NCBI RefSeq assembly: GCF_002078015.1
Contig: NZ_LWBP01000178.1
Span: forward strand, 58,855 to 122,854
Length of the DNA: 64,000 bases
DNA from: Niastella populi
Lineage (GTDB): Bacteria; Bacteroidota; Bacteroidia; Chitinophagales; Chitinophagaceae
Direction: 5' to 3'
Shown here: positions 35,993 through 44,888 of the stretch, in pieces
How the letters are laid out: every line of letters begins with the position of its first letter
Position numbering within the stretch: position 1 is the stretch's first letter
Notes under the pieces: generated by a model
The model's database searches: none
What the model saw: only the letters and a program-made list of their open reading frames with translations
Told to the model about the DNA's origin: nothing
Position numbers and translations under genes: made by a program

Positions 35993-36462
35993 GCCTTTAT
36001 TAGCAGTTTTTCGAAGTATTGTTTTATATCGTTGTTACCGATGTGCGTTGATTTTGTATCGGGGTCATATACTTTCGACCATGGGCCATCGGGCTGGTGC
36101 GTCCAATTGCTAAGGGACATGGCGGAGAAATCTTTCAATACCCCCCAGGTGTAGTTGATGGTATCGAGGGCATCCGCATCGAGGCGAAAAGGCGGTTTGT
36201 AGGTAGAAGAGGGCGTGAACTCGGACGTATCGATGATGGGCCTGCTTCCGTAGAGTTTAAAATCCTGGTATATTTCGGGAATTACCGGGCCGTACTTCCA
36301 GGCCTGAAATGTTTCATTGATAAGCGGTTTGTTATACTTGGCAAGATGTGCGCCCTGCGCAAAGTATACCAGCTTTTGTAACTTCATTTGCGTCACAAAC
36401 TTTCCTTCTTCGATACCTTTTTTTACGAAGGCATAGGCTATCAGTGATGCCGGATAAGACAT
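35989..36462 (-). CDS. Panacea/SocA-like domain protein (DUF4065), probable antitoxin
   Basis: 157 aa. The family core MSYPASLIAYAFVKKGIEEG, MKLQKLVYFAQGAHLA and FQAWKYGPVIPEIYQDF (all within residues 1-75) is clear. Proteins of this family act as antitoxins (SocA with a ClpXP adaptor role; PanA with many toxin types). It is followed by a two-TM protein overlapping by four bases. A -7 box lies 34 bp upstream, so the pair has its own promoter. Function by analogy: it neutralises the toxic partner. The LytTR gene upstream is separated by a 372-bp repeat-filled gap. Confidence 0.85.
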   Translation of the reverse strand: MSYPASLIAYAFVKKGIEEGKFVTQMKLQKLVYFAQGAHLAKYNKPLINETFQAWKYGPVIPEIYQDFKLYGSRPIIDTSEFTPSSTYKPPFRLDADALDTINYTWGVLKDFSAMSLSNWTHQPDGPWSKVYDPDTKSTHIGNNDIKQYFEKLLIKA

Positions 36463-36495
36463 AAAATAACGATGGTATTTGATTTCCTTCTACAC

Positions 36496-36503
36496 CAAAT
36501 ATA
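36496..36503 (-). promoter_or_regulatory. -7 box of the Panacea pair
   Basis: Minus-strand TATATTTG matches TAnnTTTG and lies 34 bp before the ATG at 36462. No TTG is visible at -33. Confidence 0.45.
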
Positions 36504-36525
36504 AGCATTTCTTTATAATAACGCT

Positions 36526-36834
36526 AAAGGCTTAACGCTGAAGGCTTAACGCTCACCCGCGAATGTTCGGCTTTTCCTGCATTCCGAAAACGTTCACAGT
36601 TCAAAATTCAACTGTATTTGTATTCGCGTTTAGCCTTCAGCCTTCAGCCTTCAGCTGTATTTGTATTCGCGTTTAGCGTTCAGCGTTCAGCCTTCAGCTA
36701 TATTTGTATTCGCGTTTAGCGTTCAGCCTTCAGCCCTCAGCTGTATTTGTATCCGCGTTCAGTCTTCAGCTGTATTGTGTATTCGCGTTTAGCCTTCAGC
36801 CTTCAGCCTTCAGCTGTTTTTGTATCCGCCGTCT
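36526..36834. repeat. GAATAC-separator word array between the LytTR and Panacea genes
   Basis: CTGTATTTGTATTCGCG separators at about 36612 and 36655 and variants at 36699, 36741, 36770 and 36813 alternate with 7-bp words TTCAGCC, TTCAGCG and TTTAGCC. Most spacings are 42-44 bp, the same pitch as the 44-bp array at 9.3 kb. Simpler AAAGGCTTAACGCTG words lie at 36526-36552. The array runs up to the LytTR stop codon (36835-36837) without any terminator. Confidence 0.85.
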
Positions 36835-37542
36835 CTACAATTTTTCCCCAATGATACTATACAACATATTCCTGTAATGCTCACTACAGGGCAGCTCCGT
36901 TTCTCCCAACAGCACTGCCTTACGGGAAACCGTATCCACTTTTCTCAAAGAAATGATATACGACCGGTGAATGCGGATAAAATCCTCATGCGGCAGGCGG
37001 CTCTCGAAATACTTCAGGCTTTGCAGGGTAACAAAGGGTTTCTTGCTGTCAACGAGGTGTATTTTGGTATAGTCTTTCAGGCCTTCGAGGTAAAGGATAT
37101 CGCTATAGAAGATCTTTTGAATTTTGTGCGCGGTTTTGATGAACAGGAAATCATCTTTTTTCAGGAGCGACCTTGTTCTGCGGTAGCTGATATGCTCATA
37201 CGCTTTGTTCACCGCGGCCATAAACCGGTTGAACAAAACGGGTTTCAGCAAATAATCGATGGCGTCCAGTTCAAACCCTTCTACCGCATATTCATTGTGG
37301 GCGGTTACAAAGATCACCGCCGGCTTTTTGTGCAGCGTTTTCAGGAATTGCGTACCGCTGCCGTCGGGCATGCGAATATCAAGCAATACCAGGTCGATCT
37401 GTTCTTTTTCAAAATAAGGGAAGGCTTCCAACGGCCCTTCACAGCGGGCCACCAGGTTCAGGTAGGGAATTTTCTCTATAAACGCTTCCAGGAGGTCAAG
37501 TACCGAGGGGTCATCGTCGATAAGAAGGCAATTAATTCTCAT
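36835..37542 (-). CDS. LytTR-type response regulator
   Basis: 235 aa from the ATG at 37542 (a TTG 6 nt upstream is also in frame). The receiver domain has acidic residues near LIDDD, phospho-acceptor D55 in LVLLDIRMPDG, T/S in FVTAHNEYAV and KP in YLLKPV. The LytTR DNA-binding domain (about 135-235) has LYLEGLKDYTKIH and FIRIHRSYIIS. Its cognate histidine kinase (usually a LytS/YpdA type) is not in the window. It lies downstream of the Kelch lipoprotein and DUF4907 genes on the same strand (28 bp gap), suggesting co-transcription. Confidence 0.93.
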   Translation of the reverse strand: MRINCLLIDDDPSVLDLLEAFIEKIPYLNLVARCEGPLEAFPYFEKEQIDLVLLDIRMPDGSGTQFLKTLHKKPAVIFVTAHNEYAVEGFELDAIDYLLKPVLFNRFMAAVNKAYEHISYRRTRSLLKKDDFLFIKTAHKIQKIFYSDILYLEGLKDYTKIHLVDSKKPFVTLQSLKYFESRLPHEDFIRIHRSYIISLRKVDTVSRKAVLLGETELPCSEHYRNMLYSIIGEKL

Positions 37543-37569
37543 GGTCAATCTGGTTGGTTTTTCAAACCA

Positions 37570-37917
37570 TTATTGAGCAGGTGGACCGGCGGGACGTTGC
37601 TCCTCCTTTTGACCATTTACGGGGTTTGCGGTTGACTTTATCTTTTCTATAACATTTTGCGCATCGGCGCTGGCAGCCGCTTTTGTGCGGAACCCGTTAT
37701 TGCCCGGTTTACCCGGTTCAAAAGGCTGGTGTATAACTATGTTCTCATTCACCAGCACATCGTACCCCCACCCATGCTCCGTTTTAAAAACGTTGTAATA
37801 GATGCCTTCTTTGGGTGCGGGTTTAATTACCAGCAAAAAAAAAGTACTGCCGGCGGCGATCATCAATGCTGCCAGCAGTACCAGTGTATGTTTTTTACTG
37901 ATTGTCATTGTCGTCAT
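37570..37917 (-). CDS. DUF4907-like periplasmic protein
   Basis: 115 aa with an N-terminal TM anchor or signal (KKHTLVLLAALMIAAGSTFFLLV), then a small domain with IYYNVFKTEHGWGYDVLVNENIVIHQPF and a C-terminal Pro/Gln-rich tail. DUF4907 proteins are often beside Kelch lipoproteins in Bacteroidetes, as here. Its start overlaps the Kelch stop by 23 bp, which suggests translational coupling. Function unknown. Confidence 0.75.
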   Translation of the reverse strand: MTTMTISKKHTLVLLAALMIAAGSTFFLLVIKPAPKEGIYYNVFKTEHGWGYDVLVNENIVIHQPFEPGKPGNNGFRTKAAASADAQNVIEKIKSTANPVNGQKEEQRPAGPPAQ

Positions 37918-38923
37918 CGTCAGCTGAAGGCTGAAACTCGTACATATTATCGAAAGGATTTGTACCGCTGCGGCCGCTCATGATGAAACCGCGGTTTTTC
38001 AGCGTAATACCGATAGCGCCTGTACGGGCGGCACCGCTGAAAGCAGTTTTTTCGGTCCAGGTATCGTCACCGGGATTGTACTCCCATGTGCGTGAGTTCA
38101 TGCTGCCGTTCTCACCGGTGGTAAGGTATGCTTTGCCATCGATAACGAATGCGGCTGCATTGTAACGGATGATAGAAGTGTATTTATCATCGAAGCTCTC
38201 ATCGGTTACGTTGGTGAGTTTTCTTAAAGTGGTCCAGCTGTCGGTAGCAGGGTCATAGCTCTGCAGGTCGTTGATAGCTGAATTGTTGTTGTTACCGCTT
38301 ACCAGGTATACTTTACCATTGATGTTGAATACTGTTGCTTCGGCTCTTTTTGCACCGGCGATACCGGCTTTTTGCGTCCAGCTGTCAGCGCCGGCATTGT
38401 ACTGCCAAACATCTTTCAGGTAGTTGTCGTCATAACCGGTAGCTACATAGGCATTTCCATTGGCAACGAAAGCAACGGCATCGCGGCGGGGGGTACCGCC
38501 AAAGTCGTTCTTCTGCATCCAGGTGTTGGTAGCGGGATTATACTCCCAAATGTCGTTATGGTAGTTCAGCGCAGGATCCAGACCGGTTCCTACATAACCT
38601 TTATTGTTAACTGAAAAAGCGATAGCCTGGCTGCGTTGTCCGCCCGGGAAATCGGCAACTCTTGTCCAGAATTTTTTATCGATAGAGTATTTCCAGAAAT
38701 CTTCCAAACGTTTGGTAGCAGTTAAACCGGTACCTACATATACAGTGTCGTTGATGGTGAACGAAACAGCCTCACTACGGGCATTACCGTCAAAAAAATC
38801 ACTGATTGCCCAGTTACCCACCAGGTCGCTCGAGCTGTCGGAACTTTTACTACAAGCAGGAATGATCAGGATTGGTGCGGTAGCAATCACAAGGGCCAGG
38901 GAGTAAACCAGAAAATTCTTCAT
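37895..38923 (-). CDS. Kelch-repeat lipoprotein
   Basis: From the ATG at 38923 (MKNFLVYSLALVIATAPILIIPAC), 342 aa. A longer frame to 39004 adds residues ahead of the signal that are not conserved in such proteins. Lipobox IIPACSK places it in the membrane. About six Kelch motifs of ~50 residues form a beta propeller: repeats of the type VGTGLTATKRLEDFWKYSID, DIWEYNPATNTWMQK, DVWQYNAGADSWTQK, DLQSYDPATDSWTTL and RTWEYNPGDDTWTEK. Binding or structural roles are likely, but no target is known. It heads the DUF4907 and LytTR cluster. Confidence 0.88.
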   Translation of the reverse strand: MKNFLVYSLALVIATAPILIIPACSKSSDSSSDLVGNWAISDFFDGNARSEAVSFTINDTVYVGTGLTATKRLEDFWKYSIDKKFWTRVADFPGGQRSQAIAFSVNNKGYVGTGLDPALNYHNDIWEYNPATNTWMQKNDFGGTPRRDAVAFVANGNAYVATGYDDNYLKDVWQYNAGADSWTQKAGIAGAKRAEATVFNINGKVYLVSGNNNNSAINDLQSYDPATDSWTTLRKLTNVTDESFDDKYTSIIRYNAAAFVIDGKAYLTTGENGSMNSRTWEYNPGDDTWTEKTAFSGAARTGAIGITLKNRGFIMSGRSGTNPFDNMYEFQPSADDDDNDNQ

Positions 38924-39720
38924 TTTGTTTTTTTTACTGTTTTTTTTGTAACTATACCACTGACCGGGAAAGCCGTCGATCCCGGTCATGGCAGGCATTT
39001 TCACATGCCCCGGTTTTTTAAATTAATTATATCGGCAGGTAAAAATATTTCCGTGTATTCCAAACAACTTTATAAAATAGATAGATAAGGTTATTAAGTC
39101 GACCAGCATGGTATTATGATCTTTCGGGCCACAAAGGTGTCAATTTTCACCGTTTTACCCTACAGAATTCGCTAAATAAACAACTTTTTTGCTGAAAAAG
39201 CTGCAAGCTTACACAAACAACCGGCATGTTAAATACTGTAAACCACAAGATTAACCAAGTATTAACATATCAGTTCGCCCATTCCATTTTCCTATCCGCA
39301 CTTTTGCTCTTTTTTACCGGGCTTATTATAAATTTGCAAATTTGCACAATTTCGGTTGCACATTTATAAATTAGTTTCCACCGGCAAAAATAAACGGTTC
39401 GTCGATTATCCGGTGGCAATAATATATAATAACAAATTTTCGTGCTGCCTGCCGTATAAATTACGGGTCTCAGATTGTCAATATGGTACTGATCTTCCGG
39501 CTTTGGCGCAGTTGTTCCATTTTAGCGAACACAAGCTATAGCAGATCGGGTGTATATCAATATAAAGAGGTGTTAAAATGAAAACAATATTCACGGCAGC
39601 CGAAACTATAAACCTTATATTCTATTACTTTACACCCCGGCTGGCAAAAACAGGCGGCTGAACGCGCTATATATAAACCTGAACCTGATTTAGCATTAAC
39701 AATCACTCACTAAACATAAT
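38924..39720. other. Large gene-free gap upstream of the DUF4270 gene
   Basis: About 800 bp between divergent genes. The only candidate signal is TAAATTTG at 39329-39336 on the plus strand, matching TAnnTTTG with TTTTG about 22 nt upstream. It would give a leader of about 380 nt for the DUF4270 gene. A short frame of 27 codons (39578-39661, MKTIFTAAETINLIFYYF...) with AGAGG before it may be a leader peptide or chance. A 61-codon TTG frame at 39356 looks spurious. Confidence 0.4.
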
Positions 39721-41070
39721 ATGCACATACACAAAAGGGCAACTTTCGTTCTTACTTACTGCTTCATCTTTACCGGTCTTTTGTCTTCATGTTATAAAAA
39801 AGATATCCAGGTGGGCAGCGAGCTGGCCGAAAGCCATACCCGGCTTATTACGGTCGATACCGTTGGCGTGGTTTTATCGAGTTATGTACTGGATTCCTTT
39901 GTCACCGCCAATAATAACATAGCGCTCATCGGCAACTACCACGACAGCTACCTCGGTAAAACATCAGCCAGCACCTTTTTTCAACCAGGTTTACCAACGC
40001 TGAGTGAAGATGCTTCCACCCTCCTGCCCAAATCGGCCCAATTCGACTCCATTGTGCTGTATATGAAACCCAACGGGTATTATTATGGCGATACCACCGT
40101 GCCGTTTTCGATCTCCGTGTATGAGCTGGCCGCACAACCCAGCGCCGACGCCGAACGGTTACAGATCTGGAACAAATCAAACGTTCCCGTTGCCGGCGGT
40201 CCTATTGCCAGCTTTTCAAGGGCACTGCGGCCAAACGTGAACGATTCGGTAGTGATCGTACTGCCCTGGGCAAAAGGAAAAGATTTCTTCGATAAGATCC
40301 AAAGCAAAGACAACCGCTTCAGCACCCAGGAGCTCTTCCTCGATTATTTCAAAGGCCTTGCCATTAAACCAACCACCAGCGCCAGCGGTGCGGTGTATGC
40401 GTTTAACCTGGCCGACAGCAGCATGAAGATCAGGTTACATTACCACCTCTCGCTTCCTTTGAAAGAGGATAAAGTAATTGAGTTCCTCCCTACGCGTACC
40501 AATTACCAGTTCAACCGCATCGTTACCGACAGAAGCGGTACGCCCCTGCAGCCGGCATCGAGCCAGCAACAGGAATTCTTCGCTACCGACGCCAACCCGT
40601 ATGCTTTCATGCAAACCGGTACCGGCGTTTACCTGAAAGCGAAATTCCCCAGCCTGCGCGAGGTGCTTAAAATAAATGAAGTGGTGCGGCTCATCGATGC
40701 CCGCCTGGTATTGAAACCCGTAAAAGGTACTTATGACCGGTACGGACAACGACTGCCCGGTCCCGTAACCATGCGGGTTACCGATCTTGGCAATGCGCCC
40801 GGTTCGGCCCTCCTCGATACTACGGGTCAGGAAGTGCAGCAACGTTTTGCCACCATCGACGACCTGTACGGCATCAACACCACCTATACATTCAATATCA
40901 CTTCTTATATCAACGCATTGCTGAACACCCCGGGCACCAACGAGAACGGCATCTTCTTTTTGCAGGAAGACCCCCAGGACGCTACCCAGATAAACCGGGC
41001 CGTAATAGGCAGCCTGCAGAACGAGAATTACCAAAGCAAACTGATCTTAAACATTCTGACAATTGAATAA
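39721..41070 (+). CDS. DUF4270 lipoprotein
   Basis: 449 aa with lipobox in FTGLLSSCYKK (Cys about residue 24). The DUF4270 pattern is clear: ELAESHTRLITVDT, VLDSFVTANNNIALIGNYHDSYLGKTSASTFFQ near residue 60-90, and later strands ending in FFLQEDPQDATQINRAVIGS. The family is a Bacteroidetes surface or periplasmic lipoprotein of unknown function. The next gene (outer-membrane barrel) starts 10 bp after its stop, so the two form one operon, possibly a surface complex. Confidence 0.88.
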   Translation: MHIHKRATFVLTYCFIFTGLLSSCYKKDIQVGSELAESHTRLITVDTVGVVLSSYVLDSFVTANNNIALIGNYHDSYLGKTSASTFFQPGLPTLSEDASTLLPKSAQFDSIVLYMKPNGYYYGDTTVPFSISVYELAAQPSADAERLQIWNKSNVPVAGGPIASFSRALRPNVNDSVVIVLPWAKGKDFFDKIQSKDNRFSTQELFLDYFKGLAIKPTTSASGAVYAFNLADSSMKIRLHYHLSLPLKEDKVIEFLPTRTNYQFNRIVTDRSGTPLQPASSQQQEFFATDANPYAFMQTGTGVYLKAKFPSLREVLKINEVVRLIDARLVLKPVKGTYDRYGQRLPGPVTMRVTDLGNAPGSALLDTTGQEVQQRFATIDDLYGINTTYTFNITSYINALLNTPGTNENGIFFLQEDPQDATQINRAVIGSLQNENYQSKLILNILTIE

Positions 41071-41080
41071 CCACTATATA

Positions 41081-42337
41081 ATGAGAAAACTAATTGTATT
41101 GACCGGGCTTTTTGTGGTGCTTATGAGTACAGCCGGTGCGCAGAACATGAGCTCACCGTATTCGGTATACGGGGTGGGCGAGATCCAGGAGCTGCAGCCC
41201 GACCGCAGCAGTGGTATGGCCAACACCTCCATGGCCATTATGAGTACCCCGGGCTTTCTCATCAATAAAAACCCGGCCTCCCTCATCGGGCTGGAAAGAA
41301 GTGTAGCCCAGGTCGACCTCGGCCTGGTAGGTAAATTCGTATCATTCAAAGGCAATTCGATCAGCGGCGACAACAGCTCCACCCGCGACGTTACCATCAA
41401 ACGCATTTCCATCTCGGCCAAATTAGGCAACCACTGGGCCAGCAGCGTAGGCTTCAAACCCTTCAGCTATGTGAACTATTCATTCAATGCGCAAAAAAGC
41501 ATCGAAGGCTCGAGCGACACCTACACCGGTTTGTATGAAGGCAATGGCGGTTTACACAATGTATTCTGGAACAACGCATTTTCAATAGGCAAGAAAAAGA
41601 ACCTCGCCCTTGGCATACGTTCGAATATCATTTTCGGTTCTATAAACCAGATAGAAACGCTGGCCGGCAATACCCTCAGCTCGCCCATCGTTTCGCAGGT
41701 GACCAATTTTTACAGCGGTTTCCGGTTCGAAGGCGGCGCTATGTACGGCGCTAAGATCAACAAGAACTGGCGCCTCAACCTCGGCGGTAAGGTTACCGCC
41801 AAAAGCGATCTGCAGAATGAAAAAACACTCACCGTTACCGAAGGCAATACCTTTGTAGAACAGGATAAAGTACTGGAAGCGGTAGACTATAAACTGCCCT
41901 GGCAGTACGATGCCGGTATTGCGCTGGTGCACAAAGGCCGTGCAACCTTCACGGTTGACTATAGTTATGGCGACTGGAACAAACTGAACCCCGGCGGTGG
42001 TACCTGGACGATGGTGAACAACGAACGCATCTCAGCGGGTTTCCAGTTAAGCAACCAGGTATCGCGTTATGGCGTAACCGGCGAAAAGAATTATTTCTCG
42101 GCAGGTTTCTTTACCGGTAAATCTTATTTAGAGGTAAAGGGCCAGGAAATAAAAGAACTGGGCGGAACCGTTGGTTTCGGTGGATACCTGAACCGCGCAC
42201 TTTCCTTCAACCTCGCGCTCGAAGCCGGCAGAAGAGGAACGATTGCCAATAATTTAGTAAGAGAAAACTATTTTCAGTTCACACTCTCGTTGGCATATAG
42301 GGAAGTTCTTTACAGTAAAGGAAGAAAGTACGATTAA
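41081..42337 (+). CDS. Outer-membrane beta-barrel protein, FadL/OmpP1-like
   Basis: 418 aa from the ATG at 41081 (an earlier TTG start is less likely). Signal peptide MRKLIVLTGLFVVLMSTAGAQ; mature start NMSSPYSVYGVGEIQELQPD and NKNPASLIGLERS resemble the beginning of FadL-like barrels. It shows many alternating strands (YSFNAQKSIEGSSD, FRFEGGAMYGAKI, YDAGIALVHKGRATFT). The end FTLSLAYREVLYSKGRKYD is not a terminal Phe, so it is not a textbook barrel end. It is coupled with the DUF4270 gene. A terminator follows 88 bp after the stop. Confidence 0.75.
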   Translation: MRKLIVLTGLFVVLMSTAGAQNMSSPYSVYGVGEIQELQPDRSSGMANTSMAIMSTPGFLINKNPASLIGLERSVAQVDLGLVGKFVSFKGNSISGDNSSTRDVTIKRISISAKLGNHWASSVGFKPFSYVNYSFNAQKSIEGSSDTYTGLYEGNGGLHNVFWNNAFSIGKKKNLALGIRSNIIFGSINQIETLAGNTLSSPIVSQVTNFYSGFRFEGGAMYGAKINKNWRLNLGGKVTAKSDLQNEKTLTVTEGNTFVEQDKVLEAVDYKLPWQYDAGIALVHKGRATFTVDYSYGDWNKLNPGGGTWTMVNNERISAGFQLSNQVSRYGVTGEKNYFSAGFFTGKSYLEVKGQEIKELGGTVGFGGYLNRALSFNLALEAGRRGTIANNLVRENYFQFTLSLAYREVLYSKGRKYD

Positions 42338-42342
42338 CAGGC

Positions 42343-42376
42343 TGTTTATGGTTTATGGTTTTTTGTTTATGGTTGT
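42343..42376. repeat. TTTATGG word repeat
   Basis: GTTTATGGTTTATGG and GTTTATGGTTG words lie just after the barrel gene. The same words occur at 44940-44970. Confidence 0.5.
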
Positions 42377-42424
42377 TTAATTGCAGACGCACTATAAACC
42401 GTAGCCACCTAAATATAAAATTGA

Positions 42425-42458
42425 AAAGCCATTCTGAAGGTTCGGAATGGCTTTTTTG
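42425..42458 (+). terminator. Terminator of the DUF4270/barrel operon
   Basis: AAAGCCATTC (42425-42434) pairs with GAATGGCTTT (42445-42454), 10 bp with a 10-nt loop, followed by a T run. On the minus strand the run of Ts is shorter, so it may act weakly for the convergent lipoprotein gene too. Confidence 0.8.
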
Positions 42459-42537
42459 TTTTGAGGCTGCCAATAGTCATGAAAACTGAACAGTCAACGA
42501 AACAATAAACTATAAACAATAAACTGTAAACTAAGAA

Positions 42538-43434
42538 CTACTTACCCCGTTTATAGAAATATAGTTTCACCGAAGTAGCTAACGCCTTTTCACTAACCGT
42601 ATAATACCCGCTGTCATTATTCGCAAACACAATGGCTTCGCCCTGTGGTTCCTGCTCATAAGGTAAGTTAACGGGGTCTTTACTTAACGCCTGCATAATG
42701 GTTTCGCCGGCGGCGCGCTGGTAATAATAAATGGCGTCATAGGTTTTCACCACAATTTCATTGCCTTTGGGCGAAAGCGCCGCGCTTACTGCCAGGTTAT
42801 AGGTGAGGCTGCCCACCAGTTCGGCTTTGTTGGTTATCGTGGTGCTATATGGGTAGGTGAGTTTATATACCCGTGACCTTTTATCCACCTTGGTAATGAT
42901 ATAGATATCTTTTGTATCGGGATCAACCAACATGGCTTCCGCATTATGGCTGCCATCGGGGTAAAAGAACCCGATCTTCTCCACCTGTTTAACGGTATCG
43001 GTGGCAGCGGCCGGTTCTTCCAGCCGGTAAATGGCGTAGTCGGGATGCACCAGCAAATTATCGCCCGTTTCGGCAATGTACAGGTAGTTGCCACCGGCTT
43101 TGGGGCCGGTAGATAACACCATGTCTTCCCAGTCGCGGTTAACCACATTGGCGAGATGAATGGTCTTCAACCAGGCGCCGTTTTGTTGTACCAGGTCTAT
43201 GGCAGGCGGGTTGCCGCCATCCTGCTGCACCCATAAAAAGCCGGTATTGGTTTTACTGTCAGCAATACCCGAGGCTTCGTTAAGTGATTTGTTGCTAAGC
43301 TCATATGCCTGCGGGGTAACGGCGAAGCCGGCCAGGTTGCCTTCCCCTTTTTTATGGTTACAGGCCAGCAGTGAGGCCATGGTAAAAAATAAAGGAAGTC
43401 GAAGTAACGGGGAACATGTAGGGGTTGGTAACAT
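42538..43434 (-). CDS. Beta-propeller-like lipoprotein
   Basis: 298 aa with lipobox TMASLLACNHKK near residue 25. Residues 45-290 carry repeated strands of the type ASGIADSKTNTGFLWVQQDG, DWEDMVLSTGPKAGG, YLYIAETGDN, YAIYRLEEP and AEAMLVDPDTKDIYIITK, consistent with a propeller that may bind or cleave small ligands; I do not recognise a catalytic residue. Family naming is uncertain (PE-PGRS/esterase-like proteins share such strands). It lies alone on the minus strand, with converging transcription from the DUF4270 operon. Confidence 0.7.
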   Translation of the reverse strand: MLPTPTCSPLLRLPLFFTMASLLACNHKKGEGNLAGFAVTPQAYELSNKSLNEASGIADSKTNTGFLWVQQDGGNPPAIDLVQQNGAWLKTIHLANVVNRDWEDMVLSTGPKAGGNYLYIAETGDNLLVHPDYAIYRLEEPAAATDTVKQVEKIGFFYPDGSHNAEAMLVDPDTKDIYIITKVDKRSRVYKLTYPYSTTITNKAELVGSLTYNLAVSAALSPKGNEIVVKTYDAIYYYQRAAGETIMQALSKDPVNLPYEQEPQGEAIVFANNDSGYYTVSEKALATSVKLYFYKRGK

Positions 43435-43762
43435 AAGGGGCTGAAGGTATTAAAAATACTGACAATATGGTTTGCCAAATCGAATATGCTTTCAGGAATC
43501 ACTGCCCAAACGTCACCGCGCCAGCGCGGTAAAATATTTTCTTCCAATTTCATAACCAAAAGAGGTTCAGGTTCTTTATATTGCCCCTACCGCGTGCAAT
43601 GGCGGTTCCCGTTTAAAACTACTTCATTCCGGCCAACCACCTTAACCGGTAGCCGGTAACTATTCCCTTTATCGAACCATAGCTGTTCATTCCTTTACCG
43701 GATTGAATAGTGAATTTTCATCGCTGTACGTACTATTAATTATTAAACCGGGTGATTGCGCC
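43435..43762. other. Gene-free gap
   Basis: 328 bp before the GNAT gene. It holds the sequence upstream of two divergent genes but no TAnnTTTG match; CCTTAACCGGTAGCCGGTAAC near 43645 is a small inverted repeat. Nothing else is seen. Confidence 0.35.
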
Positions 43763-44410
43763 ATGAACGACATTATTATGCCATTGTATACGCCGCTTAT
43801 GCCCGACAATACGGGCCGGCTGGTTCATAAACAACATTTTAACCGCAATAAGGTAACCGTTGCGTTGCGGCCTTTATCATTGCCGGGCGACTGGCCCGTT
43901 ATCAGTAAATGGATGAACCGGGATCTCTCCCGCTCTACCACGCACCCCTGGCAACTGCCGGTAAAACACTTGCAGGAAACCCTGGCCATGATGTTGCAAT
44001 GCGATTTCGCCCAGCCGTTTGTGGGCATCATAAACGCACAACCGGCTTTTATGATCGAGATCTGTGATGGTGAAAAACAGTTGACTGAATACGAAGCGGG
44101 TTGTTTTATCGCCGAAAGGGGCGACCATATGATCAACATAATAATGTCTCCAACAGTCATCAACACGCGCAACTGGCTTATGTACGCCATGTATACAAGC
44201 CTGCATTATTTTTTTTCGCATGAGCATGTACAGCGCATCGTATGGCTGCTGCATGACCGTGAAAAACATTTTACCGGCCTGGCCAATCAGTGTGGCTTCA
44301 TCAAAAACAGCCGTTACAACTGGCCCGGCGTACATGTTTACCTGTATTCGCGCGAAAAATTCATGCGGTTTTCCGACAACTGGCAACAGGAAATACAAAA
44401 ACAGGCGTAA
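43763..44410 (+). CDS. GNAT acetyltransferase, Acetyltransf_8 (IucB/AlcB-like)
   Basis: 215 aa from the ATG at 43763 (MNDIIMPLYTPLMPD); a TTG 60 nt upstream is in frame but unsupported. The GNAT core typical of siderophore acyltransferases is visible: LRPLSLPGDWPVISKWMN, PFVGIINAQPAFMIEICDGEKQL, EAGCFIAERGDHMINII and HEHVQRIVWLLHDREKHFTGLANQCGF. This group acylates hydroxylamines in siderophore synthesis (aerobactin type). No siderophore synthetase is nearby, so the role is inferred from fold only. The AraC gene starts about 106 bp downstream on the same strand. Confidence 0.8.
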   Translation: MNDIIMPLYTPLMPDNTGRLVHKQHFNRNKVTVALRPLSLPGDWPVISKWMNRDLSRSTTHPWQLPVKHLQETLAMMLQCDFAQPFVGIINAQPAFMIEICDGEKQLTEYEAGCFIAERGDHMINIIMSPTVINTRNWLMYAMYTSLHYFFSHEHVQRIVWLLHDREKHFTGLANQCGFIKNSRYNWPGVHVYLYSREKFMRFSDNWQQEIQKQA

Positions 44411-44516
44411 ATTATATAACTCCCCGGCCTCCCCCACAAATCGCAAAGAGAAAGCGAACATAGACAGGCAGTTTTTATTAACTTCGTTTGTGAATCGCCG
44501 TATGTAATCAACATTT

Positions 44517-44888
44517 ATGCGATCGCACGATTGTAAACCTTATTTTATGCCATTAAAGAAACAGGATATGGTGTATATCCGGCAGGCCCGCGCCGCCCTG
44601 GAAGAAAATTTCGACAAAAACATCACCATTCCGCAACTGGCCCGGCAGGTTGGGATCAATGAAGCAAAACTGAAGGAAGGGTTTCGGGAATTATACGACC
44701 AAAGCATTCATAACTATCTGCAACAACTGCGGCTGGAGAAAGCGAAACAACTCTTACTTACCACCGACATGTCGGTAACCGATATAACGTATGAGATCGG
44801 TTATAGTCATGTAACACATTTTACTACATTGTTCAAAAAGGAATTAGGCATGCCACCAACGGAATGGAGAAAGCAGAATAAAGAATGA
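44517..44888 (+). CDS. Single-domain AraC-type regulator
   Basis: 123 aa consisting of little more than the two-helix-turn-helix AraC domain: IRQARAALEENFDKNITIPQLARQVGINEAKLK (first HTH) and TDMSVTDITYEIGYSHVTHFTTLFKKELGMPPTEWR (second HTH). It has no ligand-binding domain. The ATG at 44547 (MPLKKQDMVYI) is an alternative start. In this class such short AraC proteins are often siderophore or iron regulators, and here it follows an IucB-like gene, which supports iron-related control without proving it. Confidence 0.85.
   Translation: MRSHDCKPYFMPLKKQDMVYIRQARAALEENFDKNITIPQLARQVGINEAKLKEGFRELYDQSIHNYLQQLRLEKAKQLLLTTDMSVTDITYEIGYSHVTHFTTLFKKELGMPPTEWRKQNKE

Noticed and set aside
39356..39541. 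61-codon frame upstream of the DUF4270 gene
   Set aside because: It begins with TTG, has no family resemblance or signal, and lies in an AT-rich leader.
43197..43559. 120-codon frame antisense-shifted over the lipoprotein start
   Set aside because: It overlaps the real lipoprotein reading frame on the same strand and has no family match.
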